The notes: generated from the letters alone by a model not told the origin. DNA of 64,000 nucleotides from Caulobacter hibisci (GCF_016135805.1 NZ_JADWOX010000006.1:1-64000), one strand, 5' to 3'; shown: positions 37,810 through 47,281, counted from the first letter of the stretch. Translations and numbers: made by a program.

Positions 37810-38354
37810 GCCCGCGTCCCGTCCGCGTCGTCGTCACCGGCCACGATCCGCAAGGCGTGGCGTTCATCCAGTCCGACGGCCCGGCCGGCCGTGTCTTCGA
37901 CAAGCTTGGCCAAGAGGGCCTGGTGTTCCACGAGATCTGGAATACCCCGCAGACCCCCGTGCTGATCGACAAGGCCGGCGGACAGCCGCCCGAGGACAAG
38001 CTCGCCCTGGCGCCGCCCAAGGGCGGCGCGCGTATCCGCGTGCTCGATATCCCGCCCGACGATCCGGCGGTCGTGCTCGACGAGGTGTTCGAGGCCATCG
38101 ATGCGGCGGACAACTACAAGGGCGCGACCAGTGACCGGCACGCCAGCTTCCATCGCACCGAGACGCTCGACTACGGCATCGTGCTCGAGGGCGAGCTTGT
38201 GCTGATCATGGACGAGGGCGAGGCCACCGTGCGGGCCGGCGATATCGTCGTCCAGCGCGGCACCAACCATGGTTGGGCCAACCGGACTGACAAGAACTGC
38301 CGCATCGCCTTCATCCTGATCGATGGGCAATACACGGACGGCCTGGAAGGATGA
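37806..38354 (+). CDS. Cupin-fold protein
   Basis: 182 residues. An N-terminal half without clear motifs precedes one cupin barrel: HRTETLDYGIVLEGELVLIM and GEATVRAGDIVVQRGTNHGW with His residues suited to metal binding. Single-domain cupins in catabolic operons act as isomerases, hydrolases or oxygenases, or as binding proteins. It overlaps both neighbours by 4 bases, so it is translated with them. Exact reaction unknown. Confidence 0.85.
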   Translation: MSPRPVRVVVTGHDPQGVAFIQSDGPAGRVFDKLGQEGLVFHEIWNTPQTPVLIDKAGGQPPEDKLALAPPKGGARIRVLDIPPDDPAVVLDEVFEAIDAADNYKGATSDRHASFHRTETLDYGIVLEGELVLIMDEGEATVRAGDIVVQRGTNHGWANRTDKNCRIAFILIDGQYTDGLEG

Positions 38355-39325
38355 AGCTCGCGACCTTGCCCGACGGCTCCCGCGACGGCTGGCTCGTGGT
38401 GGTGTCGCGCGACCTCAAGGGCGCGGCCTCGGCCGGCAAGCTGGCCCAGTCGATGCAGGAGGCGCTCGACGGATGGGACGAGATCCACGCCGATCTCCAG
38501 GCCCTCTATGAGGATCTCAATCTCGGCAAGGCCGCCGGCTCGTTCAGGTTCGATCCGAAGGTGGCCTTGGCGCCCTTGCCGCGCGCCTATCAGTGGCTCG
38601 ACGCCTCGGCCTTCCTGTCGCACGGTGTCCTGATGCAACGGGCGCTCGGCCTCGAGGTCAGTCCTCAGGTCGACGCCAAGCCGCTGATGTATCAGGGCGG
38701 CTCTGACGACTTCCTGGGCCCCTGCGCGCCGGCGTGCTTCCCCAGCGAAGCGCACGGCATCGACTTCGAAGGCGAGTTCGGGGTGATCCTGGCCGACACC
38801 CCCATGGGCGTATCGGCCGAGGCGGCCGAGGCCTCCATCCGCCTGGTGGTCCAGCTCAACGACTGGAGCCTGCGCGGTCTGGCCAAGCGCGAGATGGCCT
38901 CGGGTTTTGGGTTCCTGCAGGCCAAGCCGTCGACGGCCTTCGCGCCGGTCGCCGTCACGCCCGACGAACTGGGCCCAGCCTGGGTCGATGGGCGGATCAA
39001 GCTGCCGTTGAACGTGACCTGGAACGGCGAGACCTTCGGCAATCCCGATGGCGGCAAGATGGACTACCGGTTCGGCCAACTGATCGCCCACGCTGCGGCC
39101 ACGCGCCGGCTGCGGGCCGGAACGATCCTTGGCACAGGCACGGTCTCCAACGCCGACGCCGAGGCGGTCGGATCGGCCTGCGTGTCCGAGCGCAGGGCGC
39201 TGGACGCCATCGCCGGCCGGGAACCGACGGCGTTCCTGCGCTATGGCGACCGGGTGAGGATGGAAGCGCTGGGGCCGGACGGCCAGGCGCTGTTTGGCGC
39301 GATCGACCAGGTCGTCAGCGCCTGA
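38351..39325 (+). CDS. Fumarylacetoacetate hydrolase family protein
   Basis: 324 residues. The FAH-fold metal site is visible as GIDFEGEFGVI (E140, E142) with the following LNDWSLRG (D171), and the C-terminal half has GTVSNADAEAVGSAC. The family includes fumarylacetoacetate and acylpyruvate hydrolases, oxaloacetate decarboxylases and hydratases. As the last gene of the operon (4-base overlap with the cupin gene) it most likely cleaves a beta-diketo acid into central metabolites. Confidence 0.9.
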   Translation: MKLATLPDGSRDGWLVVVSRDLKGAASAGKLAQSMQEALDGWDEIHADLQALYEDLNLGKAAGSFRFDPKVALAPLPRAYQWLDASAFLSHGVLMQRALGLEVSPQVDAKPLMYQGGSDDFLGPCAPACFPSEAHGIDFEGEFGVILADTPMGVSAEAAEASIRLVVQLNDWSLRGLAKREMASGFGFLQAKPSTAFAPVAVTPDELGPAWVDGRIKLPLNVTWNGETFGNPDGGKMDYRFGQLIAHAAATRRLRAGTILGTGTVSNADAEAVGSACVSERRALDAIAGREPTAFLRYGDRVRMEALGPDGQALFGAIDQVVSA

Positions 39326-39349
39326 CATCAAGATCGGGACGTCGAGACG

Positions 39350-39377
39350 GCGGCCGGGGCGACACCGCGCCGGCCGC
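39350..39377 (+). terminator. Possible terminator of the FAD-hydroxylase operon
   Basis: 8-base-pair GC stem (39350-39357 with 39370-39377) followed by TTCGTCTTGTC, 24 bases after the FAH-family stop. The T content is weak. Confidence 0.5.
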
Positions 39378-39516
39378 TTCGTCTTGTCGACGCGACGTCA
39401 GGCGGGGTTTCCGCGTCGGACATTTACCGGGGCTGGCGAAGGACAAGACGGTTGAGTCTTGGGCGGCTGGGGGAGGGGTGTCGCGACAGAACCTCCGTCG
39501 CGCGCAATAGACGAGC

Positions 39517-39534
39517 TGGTATGAATTCATGCCA
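39517..39534 (+). promoter_or_regulatory. Palindrome upstream of the second LysR gene
   Basis: TGGTATGAA/TTCATGCCA is an 18-base inverted repeat with one mismatch, containing the perfect decamer ATGAATTCAT. It lies about 72 bases before the LysR start, suiting autoregulation. Confidence 0.45.
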
Positions 39535-39605
39535 TAGATAGTTCAAAGCCTCGAAAACAGAGGCGCCGGTTCGCCGTGGGACCGGCGATCGTAGGGAGCG
39601 ACGGC

Positions 39606-40547
39606 ATGCGGTTCCAAGGCCTTGACCTCAATCTACTGGTGGCGCTGGACGCCTTGCTGACCGAGCAGAACGTCTCGGCCGCGGCGGAAAACGTCCATCT
39701 CAGCCAGTCGGCGATGAGCAGCGCCCTCAACCGCCTGCGCGACTATTTTGGCGACGACCTGCTGAGCATCCAGGGTCGGCGCATGGTTCTGACGCCGCGC
39801 GCCGAAAGCCTGGCCGATCCGGTTCGCACGGCGCTGCTGCACATCCGGTCGACCATCACCACCCAGCCCACCTTCGATCCGGCGACGGCGAAACGGGCTT
39901 TCACGCTCTCGGCCTCGGACTACGCCCAGACCGTCGTGGTGGCGCCGGCCTTGGCCAGGGTTCGCGAGATCGCGCCGGGGCTGTCGTTCGACATCACCGC
40001 GCCGGGGCCGGCGGCCCAGCGCGCGCTGGAGCAGGGGGAGCTGGACATCTATCTGAGCCTCGAACAGTTCGCCGTCGCCGACCATCCGCACGCGGCCCTC
40101 TTCGAGGACGACTACGTGGTCGTCGCTTGGAAGGACAACCCGCTGACCCAGGGCGGCGTCGACGCGGCGCTCTATTTCGATCTGGGGCACGTGTCCGTGC
40201 AGTTCGGGCCCGCTCGACTGCCAGCGTTCGACGAGTGGTTCATCAAATCGGCGCGCCAGCCTCGCAAGGTCGAGGTCACCGTCCCATCGTTCGTCATGGC
40301 CCCGCAGTTCCTGATCGGAACCAGCCGGATCACCACCATGCACCGGCGCCTGGCTGAAACCTTCGCCGCGACCCTGCCGATAGCGGTCTTTCCCGTGCCG
40401 TTCGAAATCCCGAAGGTTCGCCAAGTCGCTCAATGGCATCGTTTCAACGAGCGCGACGAAGGCATCCGCTGGCTGGTCGCCCAAATGAGAGAGACGGCCG
40501 GGGAAGCTCCTCATAAATCCAACCTATCCAATCTATTCACGGTGTGA
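39606..40547 (+). CDS. LysR family regulator (second copy, NodD-like)
   Basis: 313 residues. The DNA-binding domain is LDLNLLVALDALLTEQNVSA and AAENVHLSQSAMSSALNRLR; the effector domain follows. The ATG at 39606 is preceded by GGGAG. It is placed between the FAH-family gene and a TonB-receptor gene in the same direction, not divergent. Its stop codon lies inside an inverted repeat (40533-40551) that could be its operator for the receptor. It shares the LxxNLLVALDAxL start with the regulator at 28768. Confidence 0.92.
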   Translation: MRFQGLDLNLLVALDALLTEQNVSAAAENVHLSQSAMSSALNRLRDYFGDDLLSIQGRRMVLTPRAESLADPVRTALLHIRSTITTQPTFDPATAKRAFTLSASDYAQTVVVAPALARVREIAPGLSFDITAPGPAAQRALEQGELDIYLSLEQFAVADHPHAALFEDDYVVVAWKDNPLTQGGVDAALYFDLGHVSVQFGPARLPAFDEWFIKSARQPRKVEVTVPSFVMAPQFLIGTSRITTMHRRLAETFAATLPIAVFPVPFEIPKVRQVAQWHRFNERDEGIRWLVAQMRETAGEAPHKSNLSNLFTV

Positions 40548-40564
40548 ATAGAGCCTATCCAATC
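40523..40564 (+). promoter_or_regulatory. Operator-like repeat cluster before the second TonB receptor
   Basis: A perfect inverted repeat CTATTCAC-GGT-GTGAATAG (40533-40551) is flanked by two identical 11-base direct repeats CCTATCCAATC at 40523 and 40554, 31 bases apart. The cluster overlaps the LysR stop codon and lies about 150 bases before the receptor ATG. Confidence 0.55.
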
Positions 40565-40706
40565 ATTGCGTTTGTCCGGTTCTCTGTTTCGCCGCCCAAT
40601 GGTTTTCGCAAGGCTGAGGGCCGCGTCTCTCAGTTGCACGATCAACGACCGCCAAGAGCTCAAAAGGGCCGGCGGCAACTGGCCCTAGGCCAGTATGGGG
40701 AGCGAA

Positions 40707-43001
40707 ATGAACCGGAAGCACCATCGTCTTTTGGCGTCCGTCGCCACGATCGCCCTGAGCACGTCGGCCGCCAGCGCCGCCTTCGCCCAGGACACGCAGC
40801 AGACCGCGGCCAGCCAGAGCGTCAGCCTCGAAGAGGTGGTCGTCACCGCCCAGCGGCGCGAAGAAAATCTCCAGAAGACCGCCCTGGCGGTCAGCGCCGT
40901 GACCGGCGACACCCTGACCCGGTCCAGCGTCACCCAGGCGACCGACCTGACGCGTCTGGTGCCGGCGATCCAGATCGCCCCGGCCGCCGCCTTCACCCAG
41001 ATCTATTTGCGCGGGGTGGGCACCTTTGGGGCCAACGCCTTCGCCGAACAGGGCGTGGCCTTCAATCTCGACGGCGTCTACCTGTCGCGTCCGGCCGCGC
41101 CGGCCGGCCTGTTCTACGATCTGGAGCGGATCGAGGTGCTGAAGGGCCCGCAAGGCACGCTCTACGGCCGCAACGCCACCGGCGGCGCCGTCAACGTCAT
41201 CACCGCCAAGCCCAAGCTGGGCGAGACCGGCGGCAATCTGTCGGCCGAGTACGGAAACTACGCCGCGACCAAGGCCTCGGGCGCGGTCAATGTGCCGATC
41301 GGCGAGACCGCGGCCCTGCGGGTCTCGGGTCAATACGCCAAGCACGATGGCTATTTCAGCGACGGCTATGACGACGAGGACACCAAGGCCGTTCGCGCCC
41401 AACTGCGCTTCCAGCCGGACGGGCCGATCGACGTGCTGCTCAGCGCCGACTACGCCGACGTCGGCGGCAAGGGCTCGGGCGGCGCGATCATGCCGCTGGT
41501 CGATGGCGACGCGCGCCTGGGTCCCAGCGATCCCAGGGTGCTGGCGGCCTATCTGGCCCGCACGCCCACAGCGCCCGTTCCGCAGCTGATCGCCAAGGAC
41601 GACGGCTATCAGGACAACAGGTTCAAGGGCGTTTCGGCCACGATCAACGCAGACCTCGGCTTTGCCAAGCTGACCATCATTCCAGCCTGGCGCAAGACGG
41701 ACCTGGATTTCCGCAGCTACGCGTCGAGCTTCCTGATCGACATCACCGAGGCCTCCGAGCAACGCTCGCTCGAAGCGCGGCTGGGTGGTTCGACCGATCG
41801 CCTGAACTGGGTGGTGGGCGCCTACGGCTTCTCCGAGGACGTCGACGCCGATCAGCTGTTCGACCAGGCCAGCAACGCCTCCTATATCCGCTCCAAGCTG
41901 AAGACGAGGAGCTTGGCGGCTTTCGGCCAGGCGACCTGGTCGCTCAGCGACCAGCTGCGGGTGACGGGCGGTCTTCGCTACACCAAGGACAACAAGAAGC
42001 AGGACAGCTACTCCGAAAACCGGCCCTTCGTCGGCTTCGCGCCGCCGGTGGGGCCGACCTTCACCCCGATCATCCTGGTGGTGCCGACCACGGCTGCCAC
42101 CGACGTGGACTTCAAGAAGGCCACCTGGAAGGCGGGGCTGGAATATGACCTGGCCGAGCGCTCGCTGCTCTATGCCAACGTCGCGACCGGCTTCAAGTCC
42201 GGCGTCCTCTTCGCCGCCAGCGGCAAGAACTATTCCCAGCCCGAGATGCTGACGGCCTACACGATCGGCTCCAAGAACCGCTTCCTCGACAACCGGCTGC
42301 AGCTGAACGTCGAGACCTTCTACTGGGACTACAAGGACCAGCAGATCTCCCACCTGGGCGCGGTGCAGGTGGCCACCACGCCGGGCGGCCCGATCTACGG
42401 GCCGCTGTTCACGACCGAGAACGCCGGCAAGGCGGCGATCTACGGCGCCGAGGCCGACGTGATGTTCCAGGCCACCGCCAACGACCTGGTCACCGCCAAT
42501 CTCCAGTATCTGCACGCTCAGTATGACGACCTGAAATACCAGGCCTATTCCACCACCGGCGCGGCGCCCGCGGTCGGCTGCGCGGTCGCGCTGACCTCGC
42601 AGACCGGCACCAGCGCCGCGGCCAAGATCTACAATGTCGACTGTTCGGGGCGGCCCGTCGTCAATGCGCCGCGCTACGTGATCAACCTGGGCTACGAGCA
42701 CCGCTTCCCGCTCAGCAACGGCGCCAGGATCGTCTTCGGCGTCGACACCCGACTGGAAGGCTCGCGCTACCTGTCGACCGACTACCTCGCCGACGGTCGC
42801 CAAGGCAGCTACAGGATGTCCAACGCCCGGGCGAGCTACGAGACCGAGGACGGGCGCTACGTCTTCACCGGCTTCGTCAACAACATCGAAGACGAGGTGG
42901 TCTTCGCCAATTCCCTGCAAAGCCCGGTCAAGTCCGGCACGGTCTACAATCAGGTTCGGCCGCCGCGCACCTACGGTGTTCGCGTCAGCGCCAAGTTCTA
43001 G
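40707..43001 (+). CDS. TonB-dependent outer-membrane receptor (second)
   Basis: 764 residues. Signal peptide MNRKHHRLLASVATIALSTS ending near AFAQ, a plug starting VVVTAQRREENLQKTALAVS with IEVLKGPQGTLYGRNATGGA, and a barrel ending PPRTYGVRVSAKF. It resembles the receptor at 30027 in plug and C-terminus but differs in the extracellular loops, so it probably takes a related but different ligand. The upstream repeats suggest control by the LysR encoded just before it. Confidence 0.93.
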   Translation: MNRKHHRLLASVATIALSTSAASAAFAQDTQQTAASQSVSLEEVVVTAQRREENLQKTALAVSAVTGDTLTRSSVTQATDLTRLVPAIQIAPAAAFTQIYLRGVGTFGANAFAEQGVAFNLDGVYLSRPAAPAGLFYDLERIEVLKGPQGTLYGRNATGGAVNVITAKPKLGETGGNLSAEYGNYAATKASGAVNVPIGETAALRVSGQYAKHDGYFSDGYDDEDTKAVRAQLRFQPDGPIDVLLSADYADVGGKGSGGAIMPLVDGDARLGPSDPRVLAAYLARTPTAPVPQLIAKDDGYQDNRFKGVSATINADLGFAKLTIIPAWRKTDLDFRSYASSFLIDITEASEQRSLEARLGGSTDRLNWVVGAYGFSEDVDADQLFDQASNASYIRSKLKTRSLAAFGQATWSLSDQLRVTGGLRYTKDNKKQDSYSENRPFVGFAPPVGPTFTPIILVVPTTAATDVDFKKATWKAGLEYDLAERSLLYANVATGFKSGVLFAASGKNYSQPEMLTAYTIGSKNRFLDNRLQLNVETFYWDYKDQQISHLGAVQVATTPGGPIYGPLFTTENAGKAAIYGAEADVMFQATANDLVTANLQYLHAQYDDLKYQAYSTTGAAPAVGCAVALTSQTGTSAAAKIYNVDCSGRPVVNAPRYVINLGYEHRFPLSNGARIVFGVDTRLEGSRYLSTDYLADGRQGSYRMSNARASYETEDGRYVFTGFVNNIEDEVVFANSLQSPVKSGTVYNQVRPPRTYGVRVSAKF

Positions 43002-43078
43002 TCCTTACCGAGACTTCCGCGGCGTGGTCGGTGAGAGCCGGCCGCGCCGTCCTTTTCCCGCTTGGTCGGAGACCGCCC

Positions 43079-43588
43079 ATGAGCCTGGCGCATCGTCGCT
43101 ACGTCGCTGTCGAGACCGCGGTCAGCGTGGTGATCAACATCATCCTGAGCGGCGCTTTCACCTGGCTGTTCTTCGGCGGGCGCACGAGCATCGCCTATGC
43201 AGGGCCGCACGGATACGGCGTCGACGTCTTCCCGCAAACCTTCGCGATCGCCCTGATGAGCGTGCTCGTACCGAGCTTGCTCACCCGCAAGCGCCTGGCC
43301 AGCGGCAAGGCCCAACCGCTTGCCGGCGCCGGCTGGCTTCCGGCCAGGTTGGTCTTGCGCGCACCCTTGCTGGCCGTGGCGGCGACCACGCTGCTGGGCG
43401 GAGGCTTCTATGGCCTTGGCCAGTTTGGTCTGCCGCAAACGGTGACCGTCTCGACCTTGCTGGCCATCAAGCTCGTCTACGGCGCGCTGGTGGCGGTGGT
43501 GGTCACGCCGATCGGCCTGATCGCCGCCTTGAAGGAGCCCGCGCGTCCGGTCGCGACAGACGCGCGGCCAGGACAGAGACTGGCCTGA
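43079..43588 (+). CDS. Integral membrane protein, about four helices
   Basis: 169 residues with hydrophobic segments near 12-30, 52-68, 91-110 and 122-145 (for example TAVSVVINIILSGAFTWLFF). The second segment precedes a basic loop LLTRKRLASGK. No enzyme motif or named family recognised. It does not belong to the catabolic genes in any evident way. Confidence 0.75.
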   Translation: MSLAHRRYVAVETAVSVVINIILSGAFTWLFFGGRTSIAYAGPHGYGVDVFPQTFAIALMSVLVPSLLTRKRLASGKAQPLAGAGWLPARLVLRAPLLAVAATTLLGGGFYGLGQFGLPQTVTVSTLLAIKLVYGALVAVVVTPIGLIAALKEPARPVATDARPGQRLA

Positions 43589-43753
43589 GCCGGCCGCGCG
43601 CCTTGCTGGATCGCACCGACATCATCGGGCTTTGACACGGCGCCAAGCCTAGGCAACCTTCAGCGGGCGTTTATTTCCCCTATTCCTGCGGCCGAGCTTG
43701 GTTCGGGGGTGTAGCGACCAGCCCTGGGTCGCATTGAACCGTGCCCGGCGCGA

Positions 43754-44446
43754 TCAAGGCGCCTGTTCCGTGCGGTCGCCCATCTGCAGGGGACCTGCGC
43801 TGTTGCGGCCGATCTCCTGAAGATCCGACTCGGCGTCGGCCTCGCCCATGAACGAGCGCGGCTCGGCGACCTCAGAGTGGCTCGAGGACTGCAACTGGCC
43901 CCCGGCCTCTGAAGCGCCGACGCCGAAAACGTAGCGGCCGTATTCCTCGGCGTATCGCCGGGTCAGGAAATCCTGGTCGGGGGCCTTCTCCTTCAGCTCA
44001 AGGAACCAGGTCCCTTCTTCCTCGAACATGTGATGCAGCACCGCGCCCTGGATGTGCTCGAGCTTCTCTCGCCAGGCGTCCTCGGCCGGATCGATGCGCT
44101 CCAGCTCGGCCATCTGCATCTTGGCGGTCGTCTGCTCGGTATAGGCTTGGCCCGCGTGGCCCTTCTCGCCAGTCTTGGCCAGCGCCGGATAGAGCACCAC
44201 CTCCTCGGCCAAGGAATGGCCGTTCAGCACGGTGGCCAGGGCCTTCAGAGCGGCGATGCGATCCTGCGGCGACGCGGCGCTTTGGGCCTGCTCGAAGGCC
44301 GAACGGATCTGGCCGTGATGACCGAGCGCCATCGAAAGCCAATCCCCCGGCGTCGCGGCCGCGCGAGCCTTGGCTGTCGCCTTGTCCCGGGCCTCCTGGC
44401 TTTCTGGCGGCGTGATGGCCCCCAGCACCTTGTCCACGATCGACAT
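43754..44446 (-). CDS. Hemerythrin HHE-domain protein
   Basis: 230 residues. The four-helix HHE region (about 25-150) has spaced His residues in LGHHGQIRSAF, LNGHSLAEEVVLYPAL and VLHHMFEEEGTWFLEL, compatible with a di-iron site. A less conserved tail of about 70 residues follows. HHE proteins sense or store O2 or protect from oxidative or nitrosative damage. The ATG at 44446 follows GGAGGCAGG. It is divergent from ligD with about 140 bases between. Confidence 0.88.
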   Translation of the reverse strand: MSIVDKVLGAITPPESQEARDKATAKARAAATPGDWLSMALGHHGQIRSAFEQAQSAASPQDRIAALKALATVLNGHSLAEEVVLYPALAKTGEKGHAGQAYTEQTTAKMQMAELERIDPAEDAWREKLEHIQGAVLHHMFEEEGTWFLELKEKAPDQDFLTRRYAEEYGRYVFGVGASEAGGQLQSSSHSEVAEPRSFMGEADAESDLQEIGRNSAGPLQMGDRTEQAP

Positions 44447-44587
44447 GTCCTGCCTCCTCCAAAGCTCGCTGACACAAGCGTCCATGGGCGCGCCGGTTCC
44501 TAAGGCCAGGCTAGTTGCAGGGCGTTCTTAGGCGGCGATGGCGGATCAGCCGGCGGGCTTGGTCGTTAGGTCCGCAAAGGAATCGCC

Positions 44588-47278
44588 ATGGCCAGCTCCA
44601 AGCCCCAGACCACAGCCCATCCCAAGCTCGCCAAATATCAGGAGATGCGCGACTTCTCGCGCACGGCCGAGCCGGCGGGCAATGACAAGGTCAAGCCGTC
44701 CCAGGCCCTGCGGTTCGTCATTCAGAAGCACGCGGCCAGCCATCTACATTTTGACCTGCGGCTGGAGTTCGAAGGCGCCTTCAAATCCTGGGCCGTGCCC
44801 AAGGGGCCGTCGATGGACCCGGCCGAACGGCGCCTGGCCATGGAGGTCGAAGACCATCCGCTCGACTATGGCGACTTCGAGGGCACGATCCCGAAGGGCC
44901 AATACGGCGGCGGCACGGTGATGCTGTGGGATCGCGGCTATTGGGCGCCCGAAAAGGGGTTCGAGAAGATCGGCGCGGCCCTGGCCAAGGGCGAGCTGAA
45001 GTTCGTCATGGAAGGCGGACGCCTGCATGGCTCCTGGGTCATCGTGCGCACCAAGCGCGACAGCAAGGGGCGCGCCAGCTGGATCCTGATCAAGCACCGC
45101 GACGACGCGGCCCAGCCCGGCAACCCCGCCGGCCCGACCGACCAGGACCGCTCGATCGCCTCGGGGCGGACCATGATCGACATCGCCAATGGCAAGGGCA
45201 ATGCTGCAACGCCGTTCATGACCGGGGAGGGCGCCGACGCCGGCGCGGTCTGGCAAAGCAACCGCGACGACAGCGCTTCGGCCGGCTTGACCAAGCCGGC
45301 GAAGACAACCGTCACGGGCAAGGCCCCAGCCAAACCCCAAGCCAAGACCAAGACCGTCAAGGCGTTGCCGGACTTCGTCGAGCCGCAACTGACCAAGCCG
45401 GCGGAAAAGCCGCCCGCCGGCCCGGGCTGGGCCCATGAGATCAAGTTCGACGGCTACCGGATGCAACTGCGAACGGTGGGAGGCAAGGCGACCTTGCGCA
45501 CGCGCAAGGGGCTGGACTGGTCGGCCAAGTTTCCGGAGATCACGAAGGCGGGGGCGGGCCTTGCCGATGGGATCATCGATGGCGAGGTCTGCGCCCTGGA
45601 CCATACCGGGGCGCCGGATTTCGCGGCCCTGCAGGCGGCGATCTCCGAGGGCGCGACCGCCGACCTGGTGTTCTTCGTCTTCGACCAGCTGTTCGATGGT
45701 AAGGCGGACCTGCGCGACCTACCCCTGGCCGAGCGCAAGGCGCGTCTGGCCGACCACCTAAAGGGGACTGGGCCGAACCTGCGCTATGTCGATCACTTCA
45801 TCACCGCCGGGGACGCGGTGCTGCTGTCGGCCTGCCGCATGGACCTTGAAGGGATCATCTCCAAGCGCCTGGACGCGCCCTACCGCTCGGGACGAGGCGA
45901 GACCTGGACCAAGTCCAAGTGCCGAGCCGGCCACGAGGTGGTGATCGGCGGCTACACCACGACCAATGGCGCTTTCCGCTCGCTGATCGCCGGGGTCCAC
46001 CGCGACGGCAAGCTCTTGCACATCGGCCGCATCGGCACCGGGTTTGGCCGCGACAAGGTCGCGGTGATCCTTCCGAGGCTGAAGGCGCTCGAGACGCCAA
46101 AGTCACCGTTCGAGGGCAAGGAAGGGCCCAGCCGGGCGTGGCGGCTCGGGGAGGTCCACTGGGTGCGGCCCGAGCTTGTCGCCGAGATCGAATACGAAGG
46201 CTTCACCGCCGAGGGCCAACTGCGCCAGGCCGCCTTCAAGGCCCTGCGCGAGGACAAGCCCGCCGCCGAGGTGGAGGCCGAGACGCCCGCGCCGGCCGAC
46301 ACCGCCCTGGCCGAGCCCAAGGCCCAGAAGGCCGTTCCCGCTGCCGCAGCGGTGAAATCACCGACCGTGAGCGCCAAGGGCTCGGCCGTGGTCATGGGGC
46401 AGACGATCTCCAACGCCGGCAAAACCCTCTGGCCAGACGCCAATGACGGACGCCCCGTGACCAAGCTGGAGCTTGCGCAATATTACGAGACGATCGGCCC
46501 CTGGATGATCGAACATCTGCGCGGCCGGCCATGCTCGATGATCCGCATGCCCGACGGCGTCGACGGGGCGCAGAAGTTCTTCCAGCGCCACACCAGCCAA
46601 GGCCAATCGGCCCTGATCACCGAGGTCGAGGTCTGGGGCGATCGCAAGCCCTACCTGCAGTTCGACAAGGTCGAGGCCCTGGTCGCCGCCGCCCAGGTCG
46701 GGGCGCTGGAGCTGCATCCCTGGAACAGCGAGCCTTTTCTTCCCGAGCAGCCGGGGCGACTGGTCTTCGACCTGGATCCTGCGCCCGACGTGCCGTTCGA
46801 GCGGGTGATCGAGGGCGCGCGCGAGGTGCGCGACCGCCTGCAGGATCTGGGTCTCGTGTCGTTTTGCAAGACCACCGGCGGCAAGGGCCTTCACGTGGTG
46901 ACCCCCCTGTCGGCCGAGGGCCTTGATTGGGATGTCGCCAAGGCCTTCGCCCGCGACGTCTGCAAGGCCATGGCCGCCGATGATCCCGAGCGTTACTTGA
47001 TCACCATGGCCAAGAAGGATCGCGGCGGGCGGATCTTCCTGGACTATCTGCGCAACGACCGGATGGCCACGGCCGTGGCGCCGCTGTCGCCGCGCGGGCG
47101 ACCCGGCGCGCCGGTGTCGATGCCAATCACCTGGACCCAGGTGAAGAAGGGCCTGGATCCGGCCCGATATACCCTGCGCACGGTCCCAGCCTTGGTCGCC
47201 AAGCTGACGGCCTGGGAAGACTATTGCGATGGCGAGCGGCCGCTGGAGCCGGCCATCCGCCGACTGGGCAAGGTGTGA
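44588..47278 (+). CDS. ligD: Multifunctional DNA ligase D (end joining)
   Basis: 896 residues with three modules in the Pseudomonas order. The 3'-phosphoesterase comes first (about 45-180; HLHFDLRLEFEGAFKSWAVP). The ATP-dependent ligase follows (about 265-560) with nucleophile Lys near 286 in HEIKFDGYRM. The primase-like polymerase is last (about 600-890), with the DLDPAPD metal motif near 727. LigD trims, fills and seals double-strand breaks held by Ku. A low-complexity Ala/Lys linker (about 560-600) joins ligase and polymerase. Ku is encoded convergently about 600 bases past its stop. Confidence 0.96.
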   Translation: MASSKPQTTAHPKLAKYQEMRDFSRTAEPAGNDKVKPSQALRFVIQKHAASHLHFDLRLEFEGAFKSWAVPKGPSMDPAERRLAMEVEDHPLDYGDFEGTIPKGQYGGGTVMLWDRGYWAPEKGFEKIGAALAKGELKFVMEGGRLHGSWVIVRTKRDSKGRASWILIKHRDDAAQPGNPAGPTDQDRSIASGRTMIDIANGKGNAATPFMTGEGADAGAVWQSNRDDSASAGLTKPAKTTVTGKAPAKPQAKTKTVKALPDFVEPQLTKPAEKPPAGPGWAHEIKFDGYRMQLRTVGGKATLRTRKGLDWSAKFPEITKAGAGLADGIIDGEVCALDHTGAPDFAALQAAISEGATADLVFFVFDQLFDGKADLRDLPLAERKARLADHLKGTGPNLRYVDHFITAGDAVLLSACRMDLEGIISKRLDAPYRSGRGETWTKSKCRAGHEVVIGGYTTTNGAFRSLIAGVHRDGKLLHIGRIGTGFGRDKVAVILPRLKALETPKSPFEGKEGPSRAWRLGEVHWVRPELVAEIEYEGFTAEGQLRQAAFKALREDKPAAEVEAETPAPADTALAEPKAQKAVPAAAAVKSPTVSAKGSAVVMGQTISNAGKTLWPDANDGRPVTKLELAQYYETIGPWMIEHLRGRPCSMIRMPDGVDGAQKFFQRHTSQGQSALITEVEVWGDRKPYLQFDKVEALVAAAQVGALELHPWNSEPFLPEQPGRLVFDLDPAPDVPFERVIEGAREVRDRLQDLGLVSFCKTTGGKGLHVVTPLSAEGLDWDVAKAFARDVCKAMAADDPERYLITMAKKDRGGRIFLDYLRNDRMATAVAPLSPRGRPGAPVSMPITWTQVKKGLDPARYTLRTVPALVAKLTAWEDYCDGERPLEPAIRRLGKV

Positions 47279-47281
47279 CCC

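Noticed and set aside
40563-42920. Long leftward open frame (785 codons) opposite the second TonB receptor
   Set aside because: Antisense shadow; composition rich in Gly/Arg/Val repeats without any domain.
43661-43690. TTTATTTCCCCTATTC near 43670 as a fifth copy of the LysR operator
   Set aside because: It has a TTTAT and a CCCC run, but the right arm does not fit and it lies at the 3' end of convergent genes with no promoter to control.
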